DNA of 64,000 nucleotides. Origin: Paguma larvata (taxonomy: Eukaryota > Chordata > Mammalia > Carnivora > Viverridae). The notes under the pieces are model-generated. The model saw only the letters and a program-made list of their open reading frames with translations. It made no database searches and had not been told where the DNA came from. The stretch covers positions 114,414,746 to 114,478,745 of the forward strand of contig CM057826.1 in NCBI GenBank assembly GCA_030068075.1, in the 5' to 3' direction. The position numbers and the translations under genes are program-made. Below are positions 10,365 to 20,969 of the stretch, in pieces; within the stretch, counting starts at the first letter, position 1; every line of letters starts with the position of its first letter.

Positions 10365-12420
10365 ATTTTCATTCCACTATACCTTTCAGCATTGAAAATA
10401 TGCATAAAGAAATGAAAACTGGAGTCAAATGACTTGTAGCACTGAGAATAAAAATATATGACGGCCATGGTGCTCATCCCATTCTCTCCTTTCCTTCCTT
10501 CCTGTCTAGTGACTCACTGATGGCAGTAGTCAGTTTGGAGAAGGAAATTCTTCATCTGTTTTGCTAAAGAACGTGTCATTCCTCCAAACCACTCTGAAAT
10601 GAACTAAAATATTCCATTTTCATTCGCCTTTAACTCTGAATCATTGTCTATTTCCCCTGTTGCGTGAGGTTGATTTTTTGAGTTAGGATGTAGAAAAAGA
10701 GAGAAGGTAAGTTCTGTGACAATTTAGTTCTTGTTTTAAAATGTGTCCTTAAATAATGCGCCCTTGCCTTCTTGCCTTGGCACCTGGGTGTCGATTGGCA
10801 TAGATCTGTTTTCCTACTGCTGCGCTGTCAGCATGCCAGGGTGGTTTCTGTTGCCTTCCCTTCATGGTTTGAGCTGCAGATAAAGTAAATATCTGGCAAC
10901 CCCTTGCCAAATATTGACATCTGTGAATGGAGAGAAAAAATAAATAAAAGTATAATCATCACCTGCAGAGTACAGTACACCGATCTGATATTTTACAGGT
11001 GAGAGATAGAGTTACATTTTACAACTTTGTCTAGGTCCTTTGAATTGTACGTTCTTCCTTCTTAGAAGGGAACTTGGCAGGAGTGTTTGACAATGATGGA
11101 TTCAAAAGTGCCTGGCACCCGCCGTTATGTGTGTTTCTTAAGCACATAGGTGGCACAGGTGAGCCATCTGCATCGTCTTGGGTTTCTGCTAGCATGGGCA
11201 CCAAGGAACAAGGATAAGAAGAATTGGATGGCTGCGAGTTCCCAGCAGCAGGCTTGCAGAGAGGAGCATGGAGATTCCTGTCACTGTTTCCTGCAAGGGT
11301 GATCTGACCCTTTCCCTTTGCTCAAGCCACAGGGAGGTGCAGGGGGGGGAGACGACACAGACTCCTCTGCGTGTGTGTGCCTTTGAGAAGAAGCCCACCG
11401 TCACAGAATGCAGTGGGCCTCCCTCCCCTGAGCGGATTGGCAGCCACGTTTTGTAACGAGTTACGGTGCCAGCAGTTTGTAGCAGCCTCCGCCACAGCAA
11501 ATCCACTGCGATATTAAAAAGAAAAACAGCCTGGCAATGTGGAAATTAGCCCATCCAGCAGTATTTCCCAAAACAAGAGGCTTGATTTTGCTGCCCAAAT
11601 GAGAGTGACAGAACTGATTAATCCTTTATTCCAAATGCCATCACATTTTGGTTGTTTATTTTTTAATCTTTTATGTAAAAAGGCAACATTGTGGCTATTT
11701 AAATAGTCCAAATGAAGTGAAGATTTGGCAATTGCATAGTAAATTTCAGCAAGCCAAACTAAGAAGAGAAGACATAGGGTCGTGCAAGGTAAAGAAATCT
11801 ATCATCCCTGAACTTTCTGGATCGGCTCACTCCATGGTGAAACCACTTTTTCTTTTTTTCCCCCCTGGGTGTAGTAACTCATGCATCCATCTGGATTATT
11901 TAATCTATACAGACAGCTGGTCCAGACACTTTTAGACTCAACATGGAGTGTTTTTGCAATCTGAATAATCTACAAGGCTGAAATTAACAAGAGAATTTCC
12001 ACTTCTTTCCTCATTTTGTGCCAGTGCACCCCGGTGAGGAGCATTCGGAGGAGTGGGGATAAGGAAGAAGCTTATACCTTTCACTATTGAGCACTTCAGC
12101 TGGCCGGAGGCATGGTGGTTCAAACGAATTGCTTCGTGTGTCCAGCCGTTGGTGGTCAGTAGGGGTGCAATATGCCTGTGTTTTCTTTGGCCTTTCAGCA
12201 GCCGCTGCTCCCCTGCTTGACTCCCCAGAGTTGAGGCTATAGAGGGGCAAGCTCTTCATCTAGAAAGCTGAGGACCGACAGGCTAGGAGAAAGCATAACC
12301 CCAAAAGAGGCCAGTCCCCCTGGGAAGAGTTGGGCTCTCTGATATCTTCACCAAAACTCTCCAAGTAAGAAAGACAGTGGAAGCTAGTACCACAGTTATG
12401 CCAACAAACGACTAGCTAAT
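10365..12420. other. 2 kb low-copy DNA, no gene seen
   Basis: A modestly CpG-richer patch (about 11,170-11,500) has a 105-codon minus frame (11,189-11,506) and an overlapping 62-codon plus frame. Neither shows a domain. No repeat recognised. Could contain unannotated exons, but nothing decides it. Confidence 0.45.
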
Positions 12421-12424
12421 TGTT

Positions 12425-12620
12425 CAGCCCTGGGCACTAACTAGCTCCGTGATTTTTGTCAAGTCACTTAACTTTTCTGAACCTCAGTTTCCACATCCGT
12501 AAAATAAGCCTGCTATTGGTACCCATCTCTTGAGGCTGATGCGAGTCTTCAGTGCGATAATACGTGTAAGGTACTTATGATAATGCCTGGCAGAGGAAGC
12601 ACTCGGTAAACAATCATAAT
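12425..12620 (+). mobile_element. MIR, plus strand (1 of 4 in cluster)
   Basis: GTCAAGTCACTTAACTTTTC, ACCTCAGTTTCCACATCCGT and TAATGCCTGGCAGAGGAAGC occur in MIR order. Confidence 0.85.
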
Positions 12621-12624
12621 CAGT

Positions 12625-12725
12625 GTCATTCACTGAGCACTTACTATATGACACATGCTCTTGGAACTTCTTCAATTGAAGCTCCTATGACAACCCAATG
12701 AAGTAGCTATTGTTATGCCTGTAAA
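12625..12725 (-). mobile_element. MIR fragment, minus strand (2 of 4)
   Basis: ATTCACTGAGCACTTACTAT, then CTCCTATGACAACCCAATGA and AGTAGCTATTGTTATGCC: the 3' half of MIR reversed, directly abutting the preceding plus-strand copy. Confidence 0.8.
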
Positions 12726-12819
12726 CAATAAGAAGAACAACAAACACTAATTAAAGGGCAGGTGACCCCTGATACAAGTCACTCATCAGTGAATAAACAA
12801 CTGTTTGACACACGGTTGA

Positions 12820-13020
12820 TGAATCGTGGTTCTGGGCTCAAACATCCTAGGATTTAATCTCAGTTCTTGTTAACATCCGGGTGGTGTTGGGCAAATGACT
12901 TAACTAATCTCACAGAGTCTCAATTTTCTTGTCTGGAAAATGGGACTAAAAGTTGTACATAACAGGGTGGTTATGAAGGTAGTGCGACACTATTAATGAA
13001 GCATGTTCAGCCCATAAGGA
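12820..13020 (+). mobile_element. MIR, plus strand (3 of 4)
   Basis: GGGCAAATGACTTAACTAAT, GTCTCAATTTTCTTGTCTGG, AAAATGGGACTAAAAG and GTGGTTATGAAGGTAG mark a diverged plus-strand MIR. Confidence 0.8.
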
Positions 13021-13029
13021 ACTGATAAT

Positions 13030-13190
13030 ACTTGAGTTAAATTACTAGCCAGGGAACCTTGGGCAAGCCATTTAACTTCTCAGGCCTGACCTCTTCATCT
13101 CGAAGATGGAGAAGCTGCTGAGAGGATTTCCTGGGCTAAAACACATAATGTGCTTACTTGGTAAATGTTCAGTAAATACATAAGCACACT
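13030..13190 (+). mobile_element. MIR, plus strand (4 of 4)
   Basis: CTTGGGCAAGCCATTTAACT, CTGACCTCTTCATCTCGAAG and TTGGTAAATGTTCAGTAAAT in order. Follows copy 3 after about 10 bases. Confidence 0.8.
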
Positions 13191-13194
13191 TATG

Positions 13195-13850
13195 GTCATG
13201 GGTTTTCATAAGTGACAAGGTCAAGCAGGAAGCACCAAGTAGCAGACTAAAGTCAGAGCCAAGAAAGTCTCTGAGAGTTCCCAAGAGTCAAGGCTCAGAG
13301 TGAGTCTGAGTTGAAGCACAAATTCGGTTCCCTGCAACATTCGGTGTGGCAGGCCCCAGAGTAGGCTCCAGGATTATACCTATGGACATGGACGGTCTCT
13401 GCTGTATGGGAGGGCTGTCAGGCTGGAGGGGTATACGGGGTAGGAAGTATCTAACTGTGACACCACACCGATTGTTACACTGGAGAAAGGCAAACAATAG
13501 GGAGAAGCCAAGGAAGAGTGATGGGAGCAGTGGCATGTACGGGGGGGGGCGGGTGGCATGAGGCTCCGAGGAGGCAAAAGAAAAAACTAAGATGCTGTTT
13601 ATTGATCCCCTAAACCACCATACTATATTAAAAGAAGCCAGATGCCAGCCGATATGAGAGGTGACATTGAAACAATTTGAGGGTTGTCTGGCATGGGCTC
13701 CGATAAAATCATAGATATTATGTTCTTCCCTTTAGTCAACTGTAACTGCAGGGTCCTAGGTAATCCCTGTTTTTTTTTAATTTAACTTAGCTAAAGTTGT
13801 CTGGGTTCCAAGCTAAAAACCTCCAGCTCTGCTCTGCATTTCTCTGTTAG
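13195..13850. other. Low-copy DNA, no gene seen
   Basis: Contains a 9-base G run at 13,541-13,549. Overlapping frames on both strands lack recognisable protein features. Confidence 0.5.
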
Positions 13851-13854
13851 ACAA

Positions 13855-14310
13855 GACTTTTTTTGGCAAGTGACAGAAACCTACTCTAACTGCCTTACAT
13901 AAAAAAAGGGGGAATTGATTGGCTTGCTTAACTGCAAATCCATGGAGGTTTTTCGCTTAAGGCACATCTAGGGCCTCAAACTAGACAACCATGTGCTCAT
14001 TCCCCCTCCTTATCTTTCAGTTTATCTTTTCTCGCTTTTGGCTTCTTTGCTCAGGCAGGCTGCTGAGATTAGCAACCCCTAAAGAGAGTCCCTTCTTGCC
14101 AGTGGCTCCTGCAGAAGTTGCCTGTATATTTTCATTGCCGCAGGCGTATGATCATCCCGAAAGCAATCATCAAGACCAGGGAATCGGAGTACTCTCGTCA
14201 ATCATGCCTCGATCTGCATAGTCTAGAAGCCTTCGGGTAAGTTCAATGATACTTCAACTGAGTGACCCCAGAGATGGAGTAAGGTGGCTCCACAAAAGAA
14301 TGAGGAGCCC
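13855..14310 (+). mobile_element. Old mammalian interspersed repeat, family not assigned
   Basis: The block GGCAAGTGACAGAAACC, then GAATTGATTGGCTTGCTTAA, then TTGCTCAGGCAGGCTGC, TTAGCAACCCC and AGAGAGTCCCTTCTTGCC follows the order of a widespread mammalian repeat I know by sequence but cannot name with certainty. A second plus-strand copy, covering mostly the later part, is at 36,620-37,100. ORFs inside are incidental. Confidence 0.5.
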
Positions 14311-16278
14311 AAAACACTGGTATGCAATGCAGCGCCCTCTAAAGGAAGAAGAAAGCAGGAAGAAGAAGGTAGGGAGATGGAAGGGGAAAAGCATCATGTG
14401 TGCAAACCCACTCTTTCCAGACCAATCAACTCAATCTTGGATCTACAGTCACCCTCATCATGGATGGAAGTCTTTTGAAACACAAAGGTATTTCCCTCCA
14501 CTTTTTTCCAACCTTTTAATAAATACTTATATTTCTTGTTCTTGATTTTCACAGATAGTTTCATAGTCACACAATGGAAAAATATATTTGGTCAAAAAAA
14601 TTTTTCTTAAAGAAGTTTCCTCTGTACCTAGAATAGCAGAGGTTATCTGTGCTTAGAGCTTTTAAGCATATTGCTTTTGGTTCCCAATGCTGTATCGGTT
14701 TGGACCTCTTAGGATATTTTAGTTGAAGGGCGATTGCAGTAGGTTAGTCAAATGTTGAGCGTGGTGCTCTGACCTGGAGTTTGATAACCTCCCTCTCTCC
14801 CTCTCTCTCTCTGTCATTGAACAAAGGTGTGTTTACACAGAAGCAAATATTCAGGGATCCATGACTTCTTTTCATCCTTTTGAAAGAGAATATTTGGACG
14901 TGTTTTCAGCTTTTCTCTATGTGCTCCAACTTTTCTTCTTTTTATTTTATGTTTTAAAAGTTGACTTTGATTCTTCAAATAGTGCACTTGTTCCAAAGAA
15001 AGGCGCTGGACACCGTGGAAAGCTTCAAAAAGTGGAACTGTAGAGCACAGAATAACTCTTTATTCCCACTCACCCTTCTCTTGTCATGGTTATTTAAAAG
15101 AGCTTCGTCCCCAAGACTAGAGCCCCTTAGGTGTCACCATAGCTGCCTCCGCTCTCCTTGCATGTTTGACGGTATATGAATATCATGTGTCATGAAATCC
15201 CAAAGCTCCATTTTTGTGCCTGCTCAGGACCTTCTCCATCACAGTCCTTAGCCTCAAATGGTCCATCTTGAAAGACTGAAGGTGCTAAATCGTCCTTCCC
15301 GTGTGAATCCACAAAGGAAGTGACCTCACAACGTCAGTCATATGCTTAGCCAGTAGAGTTGCCCCTAGAAATCCCCTGTGGATGTGTGATGCCCTGTGTA
15401 ATTGTTACAGCTCCTTTAAGCTTGTAGGAAAGTTTTCTAAAGTCTATCCCATAGTGGTCCTGGCAGACTTATGCATGTGAATTCAGCTTCTCTATGAGCA
15501 CTGTACTGAATACACACTCCAGGCGATTGTGGCCAAAATTTGTTTCTCCTGAATTGCATCATTGCAGTTCTCCACTCCGTAAGGTGGTTGCAAAGTAAAA
15601 AGAAGCTAAAGTAATGGAATGACTCCAGGACATTCTTCACAAGACAGTGTTTAGACAGCTTAAGAGCTGTGTGTGGGGTTTGTCATGTGGTCAGGCTTCT
15701 AATGAGTTGTCTAGACACCTGGATATCCAGGCTGCCATTTGCCCCCGATTCATGGTGGATTCTAAAGGGCTTTATTTATAACACAAAGAAACTTGTGTGC
15801 ACACACACGTACGCACGCCTGCACATGTACACGCACATGCACGCGCATGCTCACACGCAAACATCTTGGAAAGAAAAGGGAAATTAGAGGGATTTTACTA
15901 TAAATGATGTTCTTTAATGGACATGGTGCTTCCCATGGTTCTCCAGGCTCTGTCTAAATGGTTTAATGTTTTCATCTGGTCATCAAATTTCCTGCATAGA
16001 GGAGAGTTCAAACATCTTGTTTGAGAAAGAATCTTGCAGCTGTGCAAATACACTCTTCTCGAACATTAATCCATCTGTCAGGTGAGATTTCCTTTTTCAA
16101 ATAGCAAGAACTCAAGTGGGGAGGATTAGTGTCTATGGTATAAAAATTCTCAGCTATTTAAAGCTAAGTTGTAGTTATATCCATTTAGTTTCCTCTGGGA
16201 ATTTAGATTCTGGGTCTTTATGGGGCCTTTATGGGAAACAATGGACAGTCCTCTCTAAGCCCCTTGGCCAGAGAATTT
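14310..16278. other. Low-copy DNA with CT and AC/GC tracts, no gene seen
   Basis: Holds a (CT)n run at about 14,793-14,815 and an alternating purine-pyrimidine tract at 15,793-15,861. Frames up to 99 codons show no family. No repeat recognised otherwise. Confidence 0.5.
15793..15861. repeat. Imperfect CA/CG alternating purine-pyrimidine tract
   Basis: About 70 bases made of degenerate CACA, ACGC and CATG units with many CpGs, including GCACGCGCATGC. Such alternation favours left-handed DNA in principle. Confidence 0.8.
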
Positions 16279-16692
16279 CAGCATCATATTTGATCTTTTT
16301 TTTTAATTTTTAATGTTTATTTTTTTTAAATTTTATAATAGTTTATTTTCAAATTGGTTTACATATAACACCCAGTGTTCATCCCAACATGTGCCCTTTT
16401 TAATGCCTGTCACCCCCTCTCCCCCCTCCCTTACCCCCCTCACCCTCAGTTTGTTCTTAGTCTTTGAGAGTCTCTTATGTTTTATCTCCCTCCCTCTCTG
16501 TGTCTTTTTTTTCTTTCCCCTCTTCCCCTCCCCCTGGTTTTTGCTTAGTCTCACAAAGTCCACCTATTTGTGGAAACATATGGTATCTGTCTTTTTCTGA
16601 CTGACTTATTTCACTTAACATAATACCCTCCAGTTCCATCCATGTTGCTACACATGGCCAGATTTCATTATTTCTCGTTGCATTTGATCTTT
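16279..16692 (-). mobile_element. Carnivore L1 3' end, minus strand (first of a tandem pair)
   Basis: Poly(T), TTTATTTTCAAATTGG, the pyrimidine-rich 3' UTR complement, and a stub of the ORF2 3' end (CCATGTTGCTACACATGGCC). Flanks CATATTTGATCTT (about 16,284) and CATTTGATCTT (16,681) form a TSD, so this is its own insertion. Confidence 0.9.
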
Positions 16693-17105
16693 ACCCACTC
16701 TTTTTTTATAATTTATTCTCAAATTAGTTTCCATACAACACCAGTGCTCATCCCAGCAAGTACCCTCCTCAATGCCCATCACCCACTCTCCCCCTCCCAT
16801 ACCCCCCATCAATGATTAGTCTGTTCTTAGTATTTATGAGTCTCTTATGTTTTGTCTCCCTCCCTCTCTGTGGCTTTTTTTTTCCTTTCCCCCATCCCCT
16901 CCCTCATGGTTTTCTGCTAAGTCTCTCAAAATCTACCTATGCGTGGAAACATATCTGTCTTTCTCTGATTGACTTATCTCACTCAGCATAATACCCTCCA
17001 GTTCCACCCACGTTGCTACAAATGGCCAGATTTCATTCTTTCTCATTGCTACATAGTATTCTGTTGTGTATATATGTATCTATACCATATCTTTGTCACT
17101 GAAGA
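16693..17105 (-). mobile_element. Carnivore L1 3' end, minus strand (second of the pair)
   Basis: The same 3' end restarts with TTTTTTTATAATTTATTCTC at about 16,701 and runs to about 17,100, slightly further into ORF2 than the first copy. TCTTTACCCACTC on the left and TCTTTGTCACTGA on the right may be a degraded TSD. Similar structure and strand to its neighbour, but small differences show independent copies. Confidence 0.88.
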
Positions 17106-17109
17106 GTCC

Positions 17110-17660
17110 CCTAATGATTCTAGATATGTCTCATTTATTCAAAAACATTAGGTTCTTCTTGTGTGCCAGCCACAGTGCTAAGAGCTCAGGAAACAAAGAA
17201 GAATAAGAAAGTCTGCCTTCAACGAACATGCAGTGAAAGTGAAGAACAGATGCTTTGTGATACAAGATAGAATAGTACCCCAAAAAGTGAATGGGATCAC
17301 CTTTGGACAGGAGGCATGTTTCAGGAAGGCTTTTTGGAAGAGAAAATACCTGAGCCTGGAGATTAAGGAACAAGTAGGGAGAACACGGGGCAGAAATTAT
17401 ACCCAGAGAGACCGCTGTGTGCAAAGATTTCACCATGTGAAAAAAACTTTGAAACAACAACTCTTGAGTAAGGTCTGGTAGGTACATGGTAACTTGGGTA
17501 ACTCCGGAGGGCATGTGACAAGTTTAATAGGAGCCAAATCATACAGGGCTTCTGGATTATTCTAAAGTGTGGAGTCGTTGAAGGTTTTCTATCAGAGGGG
17601 TAATTGGAACAGGTCTGTCCTTATGAAAACTTACTTCTGGCTCTAGCGTAGATGAGAAAT
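17110..17660 (-). mobile_element. L2 LINE 3' end, minus strand
   Basis: Starts CATTTATTCAAAAACATTAG with TGTGTGCCAGCCACAGTGCTAA (complement of the L2 tail) and continues through the L2 3' region, ending with AGGGCTTCTGGATTATTC and ATCAGAGGGGTAATTGG. The 127-codon minus frame at 17,131-17,514 is an accident of this element. Confidence 0.8.
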
Positions 17661-20600
17661 CATGTTTTACTTACTTTCTATGTCAAATACTTAGTAATTT
17701 ACATAGCTCCTTCTCTTTATTAGTGAGAGATGACCAGTATGTGCTACAATTCCTCCTCTTCCTGCAGCCCCGAGAGATGTTGCTAATCATTTGTAACATC
17801 TTTCTCCCTAAATCTGGATGCAGAGTAAAACTGTTTTTAACCCTGACACCGAAGTGTTGACTGTCAGGCAACTGGAGCTGGAATCAAGTTGACTTGTGTT
17901 GTCCATCCCTGGCCTATTGCTCACAGGGCCTCATTGTTCTGTACGCCATTTTTGATCGCCGCTGTCCTCGGCATACGGCACCTCAGTCCCGTGCAGCAGG
18001 GTCCCTCTCCTCTCGTTTCCTCTCTCTCAGCTTTGCTGCGCCTGGATTTTAGTTTTCTCTGGCGTGGAGGACCGGAGTCCACTGCTGTTTCCCAAACCCA
18101 AGAGACACAGAGCAAGCTCTCCGGGGGTCCTCTGGAGCACCCACTGGCTTGGCTTAAGCTTGGCTTAAGGTAAGAAGGAAGCAGCCCCCACTCCTGTCAG
18201 GGGCTGGATTTCCTCGAAGCTGACCCTGAGACAGAACATAGTTTACGGGTTGATTCTTTGTCTTTGCATACTCAACAGAATAAATTCTCTATTTCTACCG
18301 ATGTCATACTGTGTGATTTCATAAGTCCCAGTGTTACACTTTATTCAGTGCTCTGATAAACACTGCAAGGCGAGGCACAAGCTGCATGCCCTGTCCTCAG
18401 TGCCTTGGTTTGCTATAGCCGATAGGAAAGAAGCATGTAGCTGAGGTTTTCCTGTGAGGGAAACCCTTATTTCTTTAAAGTATATACATACACTTTTGAG
18501 GTTTGTTTTTGTTTTGAACACAGAAAGTTAACCCTGGTGGTCTACAGGCATCTAAGGATATGAGAAAGGGCTAAGCCAACTGATTTCTGAGTAGCATTGA
18601 GTGGATCAGCATGAAAACTCGCTTATTCACTTTACCATGGGCCTCATGGTATAGGGACTGCACCTTACTAGAAACTGTATAACAACTTAAATACAAATTC
18701 AAATAACATTACTTAAATGTTACTGTAATATAAATGTAATAATATTCTTTAAATAAATAAATAATAAAATTCTTTAAATAATTTAAATATTCTTTAAATA
18801 TTCTTGGCATAATAAAAATAAAATTCGGCACAATCGCTGAGATAAAGCACAGCCATGTTATGCCTGGCATAGTACATTGCTCGTTCTAAGGGGAAGTGTG
18901 GGAGCATCTCCGTGGGTAGAAAAAGCAAGACGTAACTATATAGTTCTCAGTGTATCCTGAACAAAGCATTTTTGCCTTCAGTTCTTTGGAAAATTTAGTA
19001 GAAGCTAAATGCTAATCAGAAAATATTTCGTATTTTTTAAAAATTACTTTCGTACATGGTAAAGAATTATTTTATTATTTCCCCTAACAGTGGTTTAAGC
19101 ATTATAAACGATTACATTTCAATGGCATATAGGTTATTTATAATTTTTGTATGAAAAATGTCAGGAAATTTGTTCTAGACCTGTGGTTACACTCCTTTTT
19201 TTTTAAAACCACATTTATAAACGAAAGTGTAGTGTCACCGTAAACAGCTGAAGCTAGACTGTCTGCAGACAAAATTAGCCACAAATCTGATGCACTGTCA
19301 ATTCCTGTCCTCAGGACAACAAAAGTGATTAAGCAAGACCTCAGGTAACAATGTTAATGCCATTTACAGAAGGAAAAACTGATACAAAAACATTCAGAGC
19401 CTGAACATTGCTTGGCATGTGAGAGGGGAAAAAAATCAACTTAGCTAGTAGGTTCATAAACGCAAAGTCTTATTTACATTACACAAAGCTCAGGTGTTAG
19501 CCTTGAACATAACTTTCAAAATACTTTCACATACATCCCACTCAGATGGCTTTTGCTGTCACAGTACAAATCATGCACAACGTCTTATGCCCCTAAGACA
19601 AAACAACTCTTCAAACAATCCTGCAGGTATATCACTCAACACCATGAGCTATATCTGAAGGGGTTTCTTTAGGAAGAACAGATTTTTTTTTCTCCTATTG
19701 TGGAGGATGATTCTTAGGACTGCCTGTGGGATCAATACCTATGGAGGGGAAGAGCTGGAAGCAGGTGGGTGCCCAGTGGGAGCAGTAGAACAGCTGTGGG
19801 TCCAGTAACAGCCTCAGCCAAGCCTGCAGCCAACCTGCAGGGAGCCCGAGGGCCCCAGCAGCCTTCAGAGTCAAGCCAAGAAGGCTCTTTCTGCATATTC
19901 CTGCATCTGCTGGTCCCTGAATATGGGCTGGCCCAGGTAGGGGTGTGACCTTGGCTGAGGTAGTTACCTGCAGCAGAGACAAACTCGAAGAAATTCTCTT
20001 ACTTTCCCCAGCGTCTCCAGCCTCAACTGTTTTCTGAGCCAGAGGGGAGCAATCACTTAATGCTGGTAGAGGTAGTTTTAGAATTCCTTAGCCTTAATTA
20101 TAGTTTCGCTCATTTATAATTTTTGTTTTTAGATTTGGGGCCCTCAGCTAAACACTAACACCCAGAATTTCATTTTACTATCCTGCCACGCTTAGGCATT
20201 TGTTACACTAAATAGATTACAGTATCTAGATGGTAAAGATGATGACTTGTGTCCCTTTAGCACTCCCTGGCTTAGCAGTTCTGAATCAACCTACATGTCA
20301 AATGATTTAATTCTCTGATATTATGATATGCCCCAGTTCGGGGCTTGGAAAACAAAGACGCTGGGTGCAAAGAACTTAACCTAAGGCTAGACACTTAAGT
20401 GTTACCCCCCACAACTTGGATGCTGACTTGTTATCTTAGAAGCTGTTACTGAGCTAATTAGTCAGTTTGACTTATGGCTGCTCCCAGTGGCTATGACTTT
20501 CTAAATGCTTCTGGAAGGTGCCTCCTCACAGGTAACTTCAGCTCTCTGTGCCAGGGATCATTTATTACAATCTTTAAGGGAGCCTGTCACCCTTTTTTGT

Positions 20601-20840
20601 GTTCTCAGGAAAATTAAATCAAATTAAATGGTTCTCTTCAGTTCTTTCTGTTGACTTCCCCACATGAATTTCTACAGAGCATATTATGGCTGTCACTGGG
20701 GTTATAAAAAGCCATCTTTCAGAATTAGGTTTACCTTGCAGTTCTGCTATTACCTAGCCAAAAGGAAAAGAGCGAAAAAGAAGGTAAGAGTAAATAAAAG
20801 AAATATACCAGGAAATTGGTTGATTGTTGGCTTTTATCCA
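17660..20840. other. 3.2 kb mostly unique DNA, no gene proven
   Basis: Contains the CpG-rich exon-like block at 17,929-18,172, an AT-rich low-complexity patch with repeated ATTCTTTAAATA (about 18,715-18,800), and a possible reversed MIR remnant near 19,350-19,430. A 95-codon minus frame (19,695-19,982) has no recognisable domain. Confidence 0.45.
17929..18172 (+). other. CpG-dense exon-like block (unproven)
   Basis: Preceded by a TTGCTCACAG acceptor-like site and closed by CTTAAG|GTAAGA, a near-ideal donor. About 10 CpGs fall in 145 bases (17,940-18,085), far above the surroundings. A 94-codon frame (17,889-18,173) covers it, but the peptide matches no family I know. Could be a lncRNA exon, an old CpG-rich repeat or chance. 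Confidence 0.2.
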
Positions 20841-20844
20841 TATC

Positions 20845-20965
20845 TGGACTTGAAGTCAGGAAGTGTTTCTTTCAGGTTCAGACTCTGAAATGACCTTAGA
20901 TATGTTGTTTCTTTATTCTGGATGCCTTGGTTCCATCATCAATAAATACGAAGAGATTAGATGAA
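20845..20965 (+). mobile_element. MIR fragment, plus strand (weak)
   Basis: CAGACTCTGAAATGACCTTAG, GGTTCCATCATCAATAAATA and GAGATTAGATGAATTC follow MIR order with high divergence. Confidence 0.45.
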
Positions 20966-20969
20966 TTCT

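Noticed and set aside
17131..17514. 127-codon minus-strand frame
   Set aside because: Falls within an L2 3' end, which is non-coding there.
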